Source: CAJBVG01 sp044337515 (lineage in GTDB: Bacteria; Bacteroidota; Bacteroidia; Sphingobacteriales; Sphingobacteriaceae). From it: DNA of 32,991 nucleotides. The translations under genes were made by a program, and so were the position numbers. Of this stretch, positions 6,747-13,938 are shown piece by piece. The stretch's first letter is position 1. Each line of letters begins with the position of its first letter. The stretch lies in NCBI GenBank assembly GCA_044337515.1, contig JBIINK010000024.1:1-32991 (forward strand), read 5' to 3'. The notes beneath the pieces were generated by a model. It was not told the origin of the DNA and did no database searches. It worked only from the letters and a program-made list of their open reading frames with translations.

Positions 6747-7685
6747 ATGAAAATCACTGTCGTAGGTGCTGGTGCAGTAGGTGCAACTTGTGCCGACAAT
6801 ATCGCACGAAAAGAGCTTGCTCAAGAACTAGTTTTAGTTGACATCAAAGAAGGTTTTGCCGAAGGTAAAGCAATGGATATGATGCAAACTGCTGCTTTAT
6901 TAGGATTTGATACGAAAATAGTTGGAAGTACAAACGATTATACGAAAACTGCTGGAACTGATGTAGCTGTTATTACTTCAGGTATTCCACGTAAACCAGG
7001 TATGACGCGTGAGGAATTAATCGGAATTAATGCAGGTATTGTTAAAGGAGTTACTGAAAATATTTTGAAGTATTCTCCAAATGCAATTATTGTTGTTATT
7101 TCAAACCCAATGGATACAATGACTTACTTAGCATTGAAATCAAGTGGTATTCCAAAGAACAGAATTATAGGCATGGGTGGTATTTTAGATAGCGCTCGTT
7201 TCAAATATTATTTATCTCAACAATTAAATTGCTCATCAAACGATTTACACGGTGTTGTAATTGGTGGACATGGTGATACTACAATGATTCCATTAACTCG
7301 TTTAGCTCATGTAAATGGCTTAGCTGTTTCTGACTTAATGGATGCTGATACTTTGAAAAAAGTAGCTGCGGATACGATGGTTGGTGGTGCTACATTAACT
7401 GGTTTATTAGGTACTTCAGCTTGGTATGCTCCGGGAGCTGCAGGTGCTGCATTAGTTGAAGCTATTATACGAGATGAAAAGAAATTATTCCCTTGCTGTG
7501 TTGCTTTAGATGGCGAATATGGTCAGTCGGATATTTGTATGGGCGTACCAGTTGTAATTGGCAAAAACGGTTGGGAAAAAATCGTGGATTATAAATTAAA
7601 TGAAGAAGAACAAGCAATGTTCAATAAGAGTGCAGATGCAGTAAGAAACATGAATAATGTTTTAGCTGAGATGAATCTTATTTAA
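6747..7685 (+). CDS. mdh: Malate dehydrogenase (LDH-like)
   Basis: NAD-dependent enzyme of the citric acid cycle, oxidising malate to oxaloacetate. The 312-residue product has the Rossmann motif VVGAGAVGAT and Asp32 in LVDI for NAD binding. Substrate-binding arginines are in GIPRKPGMTREE (Arg82 and Arg88), and the catalytic His175 is in GGHGD. The RKPGM sequence at the active-site loop separates malate from lactate dehydrogenases. The ATG is placed directly at the first beta strand. A strong hairpin terminator follows, so the gene is probably monocistronic unless the adjacent protease gene is reached by read-through. Confidence 0.97.
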   Translation: MKITVVGAGAVGATCADNIARKELAQELVLVDIKEGFAEGKAMDMMQTAALLGFDTKIVGSTNDYTKTAGTDVAVITSGIPRKPGMTREELIGINAGIVKGVTENILKYSPNAIIVVISNPMDTMTYLALKSSGIPKNRIIGMGGILDSARFKYYLSQQLNCSSNDLHGVVIGGHGDTTMIPLTRLAHVNGLAVSDLMDADTLKKVAADTMVGGATLTGLLGTSAWYAPGAAGAALVEAIIRDEKKLFPCCVALDGEYGQSDICMGVPVVIGKNGWEKIVDYKLNEEEQAMFNKSADAVRNMNNVLAEMNLI

Positions 7686-7707
7686 ACAATATTTTATTTT
7701 AACTTTA

Positions 7708-7735
7708 TAAAGGCATTGATTTATCAATGCCTTTA
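7708..7735 (+). terminator. Terminator after mdh
   Basis: TAAAGGCATTGA (7708-7719) pairs perfectly with TCAATGCCTTTA (7724-7735) across a 4-nt loop. The T-rich stretch TTGTTTT follows. The next gene's ATG lies only seven bases beyond the stem. Confidence 0.75.
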
Positions 7736-7742
7736 TTGTTTT

Positions 7743-8183
7743 ATGGCAACACAACAAGCTATCCCTTTCGAAATTTTACATCTCAATGATGAAGGCTATC
7801 ATTTAAAGATAATGGCTAGCATTAACGATGTTCAGCTTTCTCTAATTTTAGATACAGGGGCTTCTCAAACTGCATTCGATACAGATTATATACGAAACCA
7901 CTTTGAAGAATTGTCAATAACGCCTGGCGAACAAATCTCCGCTGGATTAGGAACCAATACCATGGAAAGTTTCGAATGTATTGTCGATACATTTAAAATG
8001 GGTAACTTAACGTTAACGAATTACAAGGCTGCCTTGCTAGATTTATCTCATGTAAATTCAGCCTATAAAAAAATGAATATAAATCCAATACATGGAGTAT
8101 TAGGAAATGATGTGCTTTTGAAATATGAAGCTTTGATTGATTACAAAAACAAACAAGTTTGGCTTAACAATGTTGAGTTGTGA
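7743..8183 (+). CDS. Small retropepsin-like aspartyl protease
   Basis: A 146-residue cytosolic protein with one DTGAS active-site motif (Asp37-Thr-Gly-Ala-Ser41) after a hydrophobic strand (LSLIL). A later hydrophobic-hydrophobic-Gly segment (HGVLGNDVLLKYEALIDY) is typical of single-domain retropepsin folds that must dimerise to form the active site. It fits clan AA 'gag-polyprotein putative aspartyl protease' families; substrate and role are unknown. The ATG at 7743 is chosen; upstream in-frame near-start codons fall inside the mdh terminator hairpin. The last residues and stop codon lie inside a tandem repeat tract. Confidence 0.8.
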   Translation: MATQQAIPFEILHLNDEGYHLKIMASINDVQLSLILDTGASQTAFDTDYIRNHFEELSITPGEQISAGLGTNTMESFECIVDTFKMGNLTLTNYKAALLDLSHVNSAYKKMNINPIHGVLGNDVLLKYEALIDYKNKQVWLNNVEL

Positions 8184-8221
8184 GTTGTGAATTATGAGTT
8201 AAGAATTTTAAATTTAGAATT
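8172..8221. repeat. GAGTTGTGAATT-type tandem tract
   Basis: Degenerate units of GTTGAGTT/GTGAGTT/GTGAATT run from the last three codons of the aspartyl protease gene, through its TGA stop, to the start codon of the next gene. No clear inverted arm is seen in this copy. Confidence 0.65.
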
Positions 8222-9319
8222 ATGAGAAACAAACTACTACTGTTTTCTATTTTCGTATTACTATTTTCTTCTTGTAAAGTAGGGCGATTTTTCATTTATA
8301 ATTTTGCTGATATTAACGATCACAAGAAATTTCCATCAAGGGAATTAACATCTTCAAAGACACCATTCCAATTCATTGACGGGAAAAACAAAATCGCTGA
8401 ACCAGTATTAAATACTACTGCTGGCGTACTTTCGCTAAACAAACTTAATGAAGATCACAAATCTGTAGCTTTCTTAATTATCCGAAATGATAGTTTATTA
8501 TTTGAGCAATATTATAATGGGTATTCGCATGAAAGATTAGTGCCATCGTTCTCTGTTGCCAAGTCATTTACATCAGCATTAATTGGTTGCGCAATTGATG
8601 ATGGATTGATAAAATCGGTTAACGAACCTATTACAAATTACATCCCAGAATTAAAGAAAAATGGTTTTGATAAAGTCACTATTCGTCATGTATTATTAAT
8701 GACTTCTGGATTGAAATTTAATGAAAGTTATTACAATCCATTTGGAGATGCTGCTACATTTTACTACGGAACAAAGCTTAGGAAATCGATTTCAAAAATG
8801 AAATTAGAAACCGAACCGGGAACAGAATTCGAGTACCAAAGTGGGAACACTCAGTTGCTCGGATTAATTTTAGAACGAGCATTAAAAACGAAAACCGTTA
8901 CACAATATTTACAAGAAAAAATATGGACTCCATTGCAAATGGAGACTCCTGCAAGTTGGAGTATTGATAAGAAGAAAGAGGGATTAGAAAAAACATTTTG
9001 TTGTATAAATGCAACCGCAATTGATTTTGCGAAATTCGGCAGACTCTATTTAAATAAAGGGAATTGGAACGGACAACAATTAATATCAAAAGATTGGGTG
9101 CAAGAATCTACTAAGTTAGATACGACTGATGGAAGTGTGTCGTATTATCAGTACCAATGGTGGTCGGCACGACCGGGAGAAGATTTTTTTGCTGAAGGAA
9201 TATTAGGCCAGTTTATTTATGTGTATCCAAAAAAGAATCTAATTATTGTACGTTTAGGTTCATCGTATGATAATGTAAATTGGAGACGAATATTTGTGAA
9301 ATTATCGGAGCAATTGTAA
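8222..9319 (+). CDS. Lipoprotein serine hydrolase (class C beta-lactamase family)
   Basis: A 365-residue serine hydrolase of the beta-lactamase/DD-peptidase/esterase superfamily. The N-terminus is a lipoprotein signal (hydrophobic 4-15, lipobox LFSSC with Cys18), so it should be anchored in a membrane facing the periplasm or the outside. The catalytic SxxK is Ser111-Val-Ala-Lys114 (PSFSVAKSF). The second motif is YxS (Tyr205-Gln-Ser207), in the context FEYQSGN. The usual HxG/KTG strand appears as the variant EGILGQFIYV near the C-terminus. Proteins of this type include esterases and D-aminopeptidases, so antibiotic resistance should not be assumed. The stop codon opens a repeat tract shared with convergent gyrB. 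Confidence 0.88.
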   Translation: MRNKLLLFSIFVLLFSSCKVGRFFIYNFADINDHKKFPSRELTSSKTPFQFIDGKNKIAEPVLNTTAGVLSLNKLNEDHKSVAFLIIRNDSLLFEQYYNGYSHERLVPSFSVAKSFTSALIGCAIDDGLIKSVNEPITNYIPELKKNGFDKVTIRHVLLMTSGLKFNESYYNPFGDAATFYYGTKLRKSISKMKLETEPGTEFEYQSGNTQLLGLILERALKTKTVTQYLQEKIWTPLQMETPASWSIDKKKEGLEKTFCCINATAIDFAKFGRLYLNKGNWNGQQLISKDWVQESTKLDTTDGSVSYYQYQWWSARPGEDFFAEGILGQFIYVYPKKNLIIVRLGSSYDNVNWRRIFVKLSEQL

Positions 9320-9386
9320 GTAATGTGTAATGGGTAATGAGTAATGATAGTTTGTTGATTTTACTCACTACCCATTACCCATTACC
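9317..9386. repeat. GTAATGGG-type tract with inverted repeat between convergent genes
   Basis: GTAATG/GGTAATGA units begin at the stop codon of the serine hydrolase gene. The arms 9327-9344 and 9361-9378 are reverse complements with one mismatch in 18, around a 16-nt loop. It lies between convergent transcripts and could end both, although it has no T-run. Confidence 0.85.
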
Positions 9387-9395
9387 GAATACTAT

Positions 9396-11354
9396 TTAAA
9401 CGTCTATACGTGCGTACTTCGCATTTTTCTCGATGAACTCTCTACGAGGAGCCACTTCGTCGCCCATTAGCATAGAGAAAATATGATCACATTCAGCTGC
9501 ATTTTCTATAGTTACTTGGCGTAAGGTACGAGTCTCAGGATTCATGGTAGTTACCCATAATTGTTCTGCGTTCATCTCTCCCAAACCTTTATAACGTTGA
9601 ATGTTTACACTATCTTCTTTACCTGAACCTTTTAATCTCTGAACAGCAATATCACGTTGATTATCATCCCATGCGTATTCTTGTTCTTTACCTTTTTTCA
9701 CTAAGTAAAGTGGAGGAGTAGCAATGTAAATATATCCTGATTCAATTAATTCTTTCATATAGCGGAAGAAGAATGTTAGGATCAATGTTGTAATGTGTGA
9801 TCCGTCAATATCAGCATCCGTCATGATGATAATTTTATGATACCTAAGCTTAACAACATTCAAAGCTTTATGATCGTCGACAGTTCCGATACTTACACCC
9901 ATAGCGGTGAAGATGTTCTTGATCTCGTCGTTATCATAAATTTTATGTTCCATTGCTTTTTCTACGTTTAAGATTTTACCCTTAAGTGGTAGAATAGCTT
10001 GGAAAGCTCTATTTCTTCCTTGTTTTGCAGTACCACCCGCAGAATCTCCCTCGACTAGGTATAATTCGCATAATGCTGGATCTGATTCAGAACAATCGGA
10101 AAGTTTACCTGGCAAACCTGAGCCAGTTAATACATTTTTACGTTGTACTAGTTCTCTTGCTTTACGAGCTGCGTTACGTGCTGTAGCAGCTAAAATTACT
10201 TTCGAAACGATCATCTTCGCTTCGCGAGGATTTTCTTCTAAGTAGATATTTAAAATTTCACCTACGGCTTGATCAACCGCACCTGTAACTTCGTTATTTC
10301 CTAACTTCGTTTTTGTTTGTCCTTCGAATTGTGGCTCTTGTACTTTAACTGAAATTACTGCAGTTAATCCTTCACGGAAGTCATCACCTGTAATCTCAAT
10401 TTTCAAGTTCTTTAATAAACCAGATTTCTCTGCGTATGCTTTTAACGTACGAGTTAAACCTCTACGGAAACCAGCTACGTGTGTACCACCTTCTATGGTG
10501 TTAATGTTATTTACGTATGAGTGTACGTTTTCATTGTAAGTGCTATTGTATTGAAGAGCAAGTTCTACAGGAATACCTCCTTTGTTACCGTCTAAATAAA
10601 TAGGTTCAGGAATTAAAGGTTCGCGAGTACCGTCTAAATATTTCACAAACTCTTTTAATCCACCTTCAGAGTGAAAATTCTCTGTAATAAATTCCCCATT
10701 GTCGTCTTTTTCACGCTCATCAGTTAAAGAAAGTCTAATTCCTTTATTCAAATAAGCTAACTCTCTTAAACGAGCAGCAAGGGTATCAAACTTAAATTCT
10801 GTAGTTTGAGTGAAAATAGTATCATCTGGTTTAAAGGTGATAATTGTACCACGTTCAGTAGTAGTACCTATTTCTTTTACATCATATTGAGGTTTACCTT
10901 GGATGTATTCTTGTATGAACACTTTGCCGTCTTTGTAAACTTCAGCTTTTAAGGCGATAGAAAGAGCATTCACGCAACTTACCCCCACACCGTGTAAACC
11001 ACCAGAAACTTTATAAGAATCTTTGTCGAATTTACCACCGGCGTGTAATACCGTCATAACTACCTCTAAAGCTGATTTTTTCTCTTTAGGGTGCATATCG
11101 GTAGGAATACCACGACCATTATCTTTAACTTTTATGGAGTTGTCTTCTAAAATTGTAACATTGATATCGCTACAATGCCCAGCTAAAGCTTCGTCAATCG
11201 AGTTATCAACAACCTCATAAACAAGGTGGTGTAATCCTTTGACTCCTGTATCACCAATGTACATCGCCGGACGTTTACGAACGGCTTCTAAACCTTCAAG
11301 AACTTGGATATTATCCGCTGAATAATTCGATTTGTCAATTATTTCTTCTGTCAT
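9396..11354 (-). CDS. gyrB: DNA gyrase subunit B
   Basis: ATPase subunit of the type II topoisomerase that introduces negative supercoils. The 652-residue protein has the GHKL ATPase motifs EVVDNSIDEA, DNGRGIP and GGLHGVGVSCVNALS. The TOPRIM domain shows LVEGDSAGG and DADIDGSHI, and the C-terminal IQRYKGLGEMN block is present. The length matches the family without the large insert of enterobacterial GyrB, and ParE is made less likely by overall pattern. It starts with an ATG 24 bp after a perfect TAnnTTTG element and is transcribed away from the SlyD-like gene. gyrA is not in the window. Confidence 0.97.
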   Translation of the reverse strand: MTEEIIDKSNYSADNIQVLEGLEAVRKRPAMYIGDTGVKGLHHLVYEVVDNSIDEALAGHCSDINVTILEDNSIKVKDNGRGIPTDMHPKEKKSALEVVMTVLHAGGKFDKDSYKVSGGLHGVGVSCVNALSIALKAEVYKDGKVFIQEYIQGKPQYDVKEIGTTTERGTIITFKPDDTIFTQTTEFKFDTLAARLRELAYLNKGIRLSLTDEREKDDNGEFITENFHSEGGLKEFVKYLDGTREPLIPEPIYLDGNKGGIPVELALQYNSTYNENVHSYVNNINTIEGGTHVAGFRRGLTRTLKAYAEKSGLLKNLKIEITGDDFREGLTAVISVKVQEPQFEGQTKTKLGNNEVTGAVDQAVGEILNIYLEENPREAKMIVSKVILAATARNAARKARELVQRKNVLTGSGLPGKLSDCSESDPALCELYLVEGDSAGGTAKQGRNRAFQAILPLKGKILNVEKAMEHKIYDNDEIKNIFTAMGVSIGTVDDHKALNVVKLRYHKIIIMTDADIDGSHITTLILTFFFRYMKELIESGYIYIATPPLYLVKKGKEQEYAWDDNQRDIAVQRLKGSGKEDSVNIQRYKGLGEMNAEQLWVTTMNPETRTLRQVTIENAAECDHIFSMLMGDEVAPRREFIEKNAKYARIDV

Positions 11355-11377
11355 ATACTTTTATTTCGCGCTAGCTT

Positions 11378-11385
11378 CAAAGATA
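11378..11385 (-). promoter_or_regulatory. gyrB promoter -7 element
   Basis: TATCTTTG on the minus strand matches TAnnTTTG exactly, 23 nt before the gyrB start codon, giving a leader of roughly 15-20 nt. A TTTG lies 14 nt further upstream, shorter than the usual spacing, so the -33 element is not settled. Confidence 0.55.
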
Positions 11386-11462
11386 CCTTTTTAAGAGGGC
11401 AAAGCTTTAAAAAAAGAGCTCGAAAAATCATATTTTTTTCAACATTCTGTTAAGTATTTGTG

Positions 11463-11470
11463 TACTTTTG
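11463..11470 (+). promoter_or_regulatory. slyD-like gene promoter -7 element
   Basis: TACTTTTG matches TAnnTTTG exactly and ends only seven bases before the ATG at 11478. A transcript starting at the normal distance would have almost no leader. No clear -33 element was found at 17-23 nt. Confidence 0.5.
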
Positions 11471-11477
11471 TCGCATT

Positions 11478-11993
11478 ATGAAAGTATCTCAAAACAAAGT
11501 AGTTTCCTTAACCTATGAGTTAAGCGTAAATGATGGTGGAGAAGTGTTATTAGTAGAACGCGTAACTCCAGAGCAACCTTTCGTGTACTTACACGGTATG
11601 AGCGGATTGCCAGAAAAATTTGAATTAGCCCTTGAAAATTTAGAGCATGGAGCAAATTTCGAATTTGTATTATCAAAAGAAGAAAGTGGTTACGGCGAAT
11701 TCGACGAAACTGCCATTGTTGACTTACCTAAATCGGTATTTTTTGTTGATGGAATATTCGACGAAGAAGTTATTGCAAAAGGAGCTTTCATTCCGATGAG
11801 CGACCAAGAAGGCAATAAAATGCAAGGTTTAGTGGCAGATGTTAATGATGATTTTGTGAAAATGGATTTTAACCATCCTTTAGCAGGCAAAAATTTAATG
11901 TTCGCTGGTTCAGTTCACGCTATTCGTGAAGCTTCAGCTGAAGAATTAGATCATGGTCATGTTCATGGCGAAGGTGGACATCACCACGAATAG
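11478..11993 (+). CDS. slyD: SlyD-like FKBP-type peptidyl-prolyl isomerase
   Basis: Cytosolic prolyl isomerase and chaperone, 171 residues. The N-terminal FKBP half contains VSLTYELSVNDG and the flap start FVYLHGMSGLPEKFELALEN. The IF (insert-in-flap) chaperone domain spans about 65-135, with the conserved GYGEFDE, and the FKBP strand returns with FNHPLAGKNLMFAGSVHAIREA. The C-terminus is histidine-rich (HGHVHGEGGHHHE), suggesting nickel or other metal binding as in SlyD. The ATG at 11478 is chosen over a frame extending six codons upstream, because the extension would lie in the promoter. It is divergent from gyrB. SlyD versus other FKBPs of the same architecture is not fully certain. Confidence 0.92.
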   Translation: MKVSQNKVVSLTYELSVNDGGEVLLVERVTPEQPFVYLHGMSGLPEKFELALENLEHGANFEFVLSKEESGYGEFDETAIVDLPKSVFFVDGIFDEEVIAKGAFIPMSDQEGNKMQGLVADVNDDFVKMDFNHPLAGKNLMFAGSVHAIREASAEELDHGHVHGEGGHHHE

Positions 11994-11996
11994 TAA

Positions 11997-12068
11997 CTAA
12001 GAATTAAGAATTGAGTATTGAGAAACTTTTTTAATACTTAATTCTTAACTCAAAACTCACAACTCAAA
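11997..12068. repeat. AAGAATTGAGTATT-type tract with inverted repeat
   Basis: It begins a few bases after the slyD stop. The left arm contains TTAAGAATTGAGTATT and the right arm its reverse complement with one difference (a G-U pair in RNA), around a T-rich loop. The right side adds further AACTCAAA units. It fills the spacer before ompH. Confidence 0.8.
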
Positions 12069-12093
12069 TTTCTAGCTATTTCAACCAACAAGA

Positions 12094-12690
12094 ATGAAAC
12101 AAAGCAACCTAATCTTTAACGTAATTATCGCTATTGCAGTAGTAGTATTATACATTCTTCATTTCTCTGCAAGCTCTACGGGGCCAGTATTTACAAGTAC
12201 TTCAGATAGCACACATGTTGTCGATGCAACTGCTCAAACTGTTTATGTAAATGGCGATTCGTTATTAGAAAATTACGATTATTTCAAAAAAGCTAAAAAA
12301 GATTTTGAGGCGAAAACTACTCGTACTGAAAATGAAATAACAGCTAAAAGAACTACACTCGAAAGAGAGTTTGCTAATTACCAACAAACTGGTGCAAGTT
12401 TATCTACCGATCAACGTGCTAAAATTGAAGAAGTACTCATGCGAAAAGAGCAAGAGCTACGCACCTTCAGTGAAAATGCAGCTGCGAAACTTCAAGAAGA
12501 GCAGGTGAAATTCAATGAGAAGCTATTCGATAAAGTATCAGATTACCTTAAATCTCATACTAAAGGTAAGAGCTACAAAATTGTAATGAACTATACCAAA
12601 GGTACGGGTATCTTATATGCTAGCGATAGTTTGGATATCACTACGGAGGTTTTGAAGGGGTTGAATGAGCAATACAGGAAAGAGAATTAA
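12094..12690 (+). CDS. OmpH/Skp-like periplasmic protein
   Basis: A 198-residue protein with an N-terminal hydrophobic segment (about 7-26) that is a signal peptide or membrane anchor. The motif TVYVNGDSLLENYDYFKKAKKDFE is followed by a long charged helical region (about 65-150) likely to form a coiled coil, then a C-terminal strand-rich end with YKIVMNYTKGTGILYASDSLDIT. This is the plan of OmpH/Skp outer-membrane-protein chaperones, which are trimers with coiled-coil arms. The assignment is by architecture; the client proteins are unknown. Its stop codon lies in the first unit of a long repeat tract. Confidence 0.85.
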   Translation: MKQSNLIFNVIIAIAVVVLYILHFSASSTGPVFTSTSDSTHVVDATAQTVYVNGDSLLENYDYFKKAKKDFEAKTTRTENEITAKRTTLEREFANYQQTGASLSTDQRAKIEEVLMRKEQELRTFSENAAAKLQEEQVKFNEKLFDKVSDYLKSHTKGKSYKIVMNYTKGTGILYASDSLDITTEVLKGLNEQYRKEN

Positions 12691-12987
12691 GAATTAGGAA
12701 TTAGGAATTAGGAATTAGGAATTGAAATTTAGTTATTAGGTTATTTTGAAATTTAGTTATTAGGACATTTTGTTAATAAGTTATTTGGTTGATTAAGTTC
12801 GAAAAAAAATAATTTAACCCAATAACCCAATAACCCAATAACCCAATAACCCAATAACCCAATAACCCAATAACCCAATTACCCAATAACCCAATTACCC
12901 AATAGCCCAATAACCCCTCGTCTTACGCCGAGGCAGGCATTAACCCAATAACCCCTCGTCTTACGCCGAGGCAGGCATTAACCCAAT
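12683..12987. repeat. Long compound tandem tract between ompH and guaD
   Basis: This 305-bp gene-free spacer is almost wholly repetitive. It opens with GAATTAG units (12683-12724), continues with degenerate TTAGTTATTAGG-like units, and then has about twelve copies of an 8-bp AACCCAAT unit (12816-12911). The TTATTAGG-type left part is roughly the reverse complement of the AACCCAAT right part, so the region could fold on itself. The end holds two 38-bp repeats (12912-12987). The guaD ATG lies nine bases beyond the last repeat, so the gene's leader is repeat sequence. Confidence 0.9.
12912..12987. repeat. 38-bp direct repeat, two exact copies, with GC-rich palindrome
   Basis: Two identical 38-bp copies (12912-12949 and 12950-12987). 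Each has a GC-rich core with CCTCG and CGAGG separated by eight bases, followed by CAGGCATT and one AACCCAAT unit. The core is far more GC-rich than its surroundings and looks like a small element inserted into the AACCCAAT tract and then duplicated along with one unit. Confidence 0.85.
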
Positions 12988-12996
12988 AACTCAATA

Positions 12997-13473
12997 ATGA
13001 ATACCGATCACGAAACTTTCATGCGTGAAGCCATTAGGCTTTCAATAGAAAATGTAGTCACCAAAAAAGGTGGCCCATTTGCTTGCGTGATTGTGAAAAA
13101 TGGTGAAATAGTAGCTTCAGGAACCAATCAGGTAACTTCTTCAAATGATCCTACAGCTCATGCTGAAATAGTAGCAATTCGTAATGCATGCTCATCGTTA
13201 GGGAGTTTTCAATTGGATGAATGTGATATTTATACTAGCTGTGAGCCTTGTCCAATGTGCCTTTCAGCTATTTATTGGTCCCGAGCTCGAAATATCTATT
13301 TTGCAAATACAAAATCAGACGCCGCTAAGATCAATTTCGACGATCAATTTATTTACGATGAGATTTCAAAAAACTTAAGCGAACGAAAAATTCCGATGAC
13401 TCAAGTATTAAGGGAAGAAGCAATACAAGCTTTTGAGCTATGGTATAAATTAGACGGAAATATTCAGTATTAA
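12997..13473 (+). CDS. guaD: Guanine deaminase, GuaD (cytidine-deaminase fold)
   Basis: Zinc enzyme that converts guanine to xanthine in purine catabolism. The 158-residue protein has the deaminase motif HAE (His55-Ala-Glu57) and PCPMC with zinc ligands Cys85 and Cys88. The segments GGPFACVIVKNG, TSSNDPTAHAE, AIYWSRA and the C-terminal FDDQFIYDEI plus ERKIPM closely follow Bacillus subtilis GuaD from memory, and separate it from the tRNA adenosine deaminase TadA, which lacks that C-terminal block. It starts at the ATG directly after the repeat tract. No other purine catabolism genes lie nearby. Confidence 0.9.
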   Translation: MNTDHETFMREAIRLSIENVVTKKGGPFACVIVKNGEIVASGTNQVTSSNDPTAHAEIVAIRNACSSLGSFQLDECDIYTSCEPCPMCLSAIYWSRARNIYFANTKSDAAKINFDDQFIYDEISKNLSERKIPMTQVLREEAIQAFELWYKLDGNIQY

Positions 13474-13537
13474 AAACCTTAATTGTTGATTTTCAGCATA
13501 TTGTAAATTAAAATTGAAATTTTTCTGGATTTTTCTC

Positions 13538-13587
13538 TACGTAGTTTTACTTAGAGAAAAAAAATGAAAATTACGTAGTTTTACGTA
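13538..13587. promoter_or_regulatory. Paired TACGTA half-sites, candidate operator
   Basis: The 13-mer TACGTAGTTTTAC occurs at 13538-13550 and 13572-13584, 34 bp apart. Extended, each copy is two half-sites 10 bp apart: TACGTA-GTTT-TACTTA (13538-13553) and TACGTA-GTTT-TACGTA (13572-13587). The first copy is also bracketed by a perfect inverted repeat (TTTTCTCTA at 13531-13539 and TAGAGAAAA at 13552-13560). It lies 47 bp upstream of the small gene at 13634. The TAGTTTTA inside each copy also resembles a -7 element. Confidence 0.5.
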
Positions 13588-13633
13588 TTTACAATGAACT
13601 AAATCCTTCTCACCTTAGAGAAAAGATTTAGCA

Positions 13634-13810
13634 ATGAAAAAAAGCAAAAGGTCACTTGAAAATAATAACACTGAGCTCTCCAATTCAGAAGGTATTATAG
13701 GAATGTTAATCGATCTACACACTTTCCCTTTAGAAAGTGATGAGGATCTTGCTGAAAAAAAGAAAATTGTAACTGAAATTCAGGAACACTTAAAAACAAC
13801 AGAAGAATAA
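13634..13810 (+). CDS. Small hypothetical protein (58 aa)
   Basis: I do not recognise this protein. It starts at an ATG with a basic N-terminus (MKKSKRSLENN), then a short hydrophobic patch (EGIIGMLIDLHTFPL), and ends in a highly charged, probably helical tail (DEDLAEKKKIVTEIQEHLK). There is no signal peptide or membrane segment. Support for it being a real gene comes from its context: a candidate operator lies directly upstream, and a strong terminator follows the next short gene. Its codon use resembles the neighbours. The function is unknown. Confidence 0.55.
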   Translation: MKKSKRSLENNNTELSNSEGIIGMLIDLHTFPLESDEDLAEKKKIVTEIQEHLKTTEE

Positions 13811-13838
13811 TTAACAATAAGCTCTAAATAAATTTACC

Positions 13839-13919
13839 ATGACAATCATTATTACGTTTCTCATCCTCTTAAACATCGCTTTAGTTCTCGCATTGAGAAA
13901 GTCTAAGGGTCAGATGTAA
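13839..13919 (+). CDS. Very small single-membrane-span protein (26 aa)
   Basis: A 26-codon frame beginning ATGACAATCATT, 28 bp after the stop of the 58-residue gene. The first 19 residues are hydrophobic (TIIITFLILLNIALVLAL) and form one membrane span; the tail RKSKGQM is basic, predicting a cytoplasmic C-terminus. A strong intrinsic terminator starts 20 bp after its stop. A chance frame of this size cannot be ruled out, but the clean membrane-helix plus positive-tail pattern is typical of genuine small membrane proteins. Confidence 0.4.
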   Translation: MTIIITFLILLNIALVLALRKSKGQM

Positions 13920-13938
13920 AAAATCACTCTAAACGTTA

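Noticed and set aside
7716..7742. Upstream start for the aspartyl protease within the mdh terminator
   Set aside because: The added residues would be encoded by the hairpin and are not protein-like; the ATG at 7743 precedes the conserved region.
8222..9319. Antibiotic-resistance beta-lactamase
   Set aside because: Only the SxxK and YxS motifs of the wider serine hydrolase family are seen. The third motif is divergent and the protein is a lipoprotein like many esterases and peptidases, so resistance cannot be claimed.
12816..12987. AACCCAAT array considered as a CRISPR or telomere-like repeat
   Set aside because: The 8-bp units are continuous with no unique spacers, there are no cas genes, and the location is an internal gene spacer. 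Similarity to telomere repeats is superficial.
13531..13560. TTTTCTCTA/TAGAGAAAA inverted repeat as the guaD terminator
   Set aside because: The plus strand lacks a T-run after the hairpin, and the repeat encloses the TACGTA half-sites, so a regulatory role fits better.
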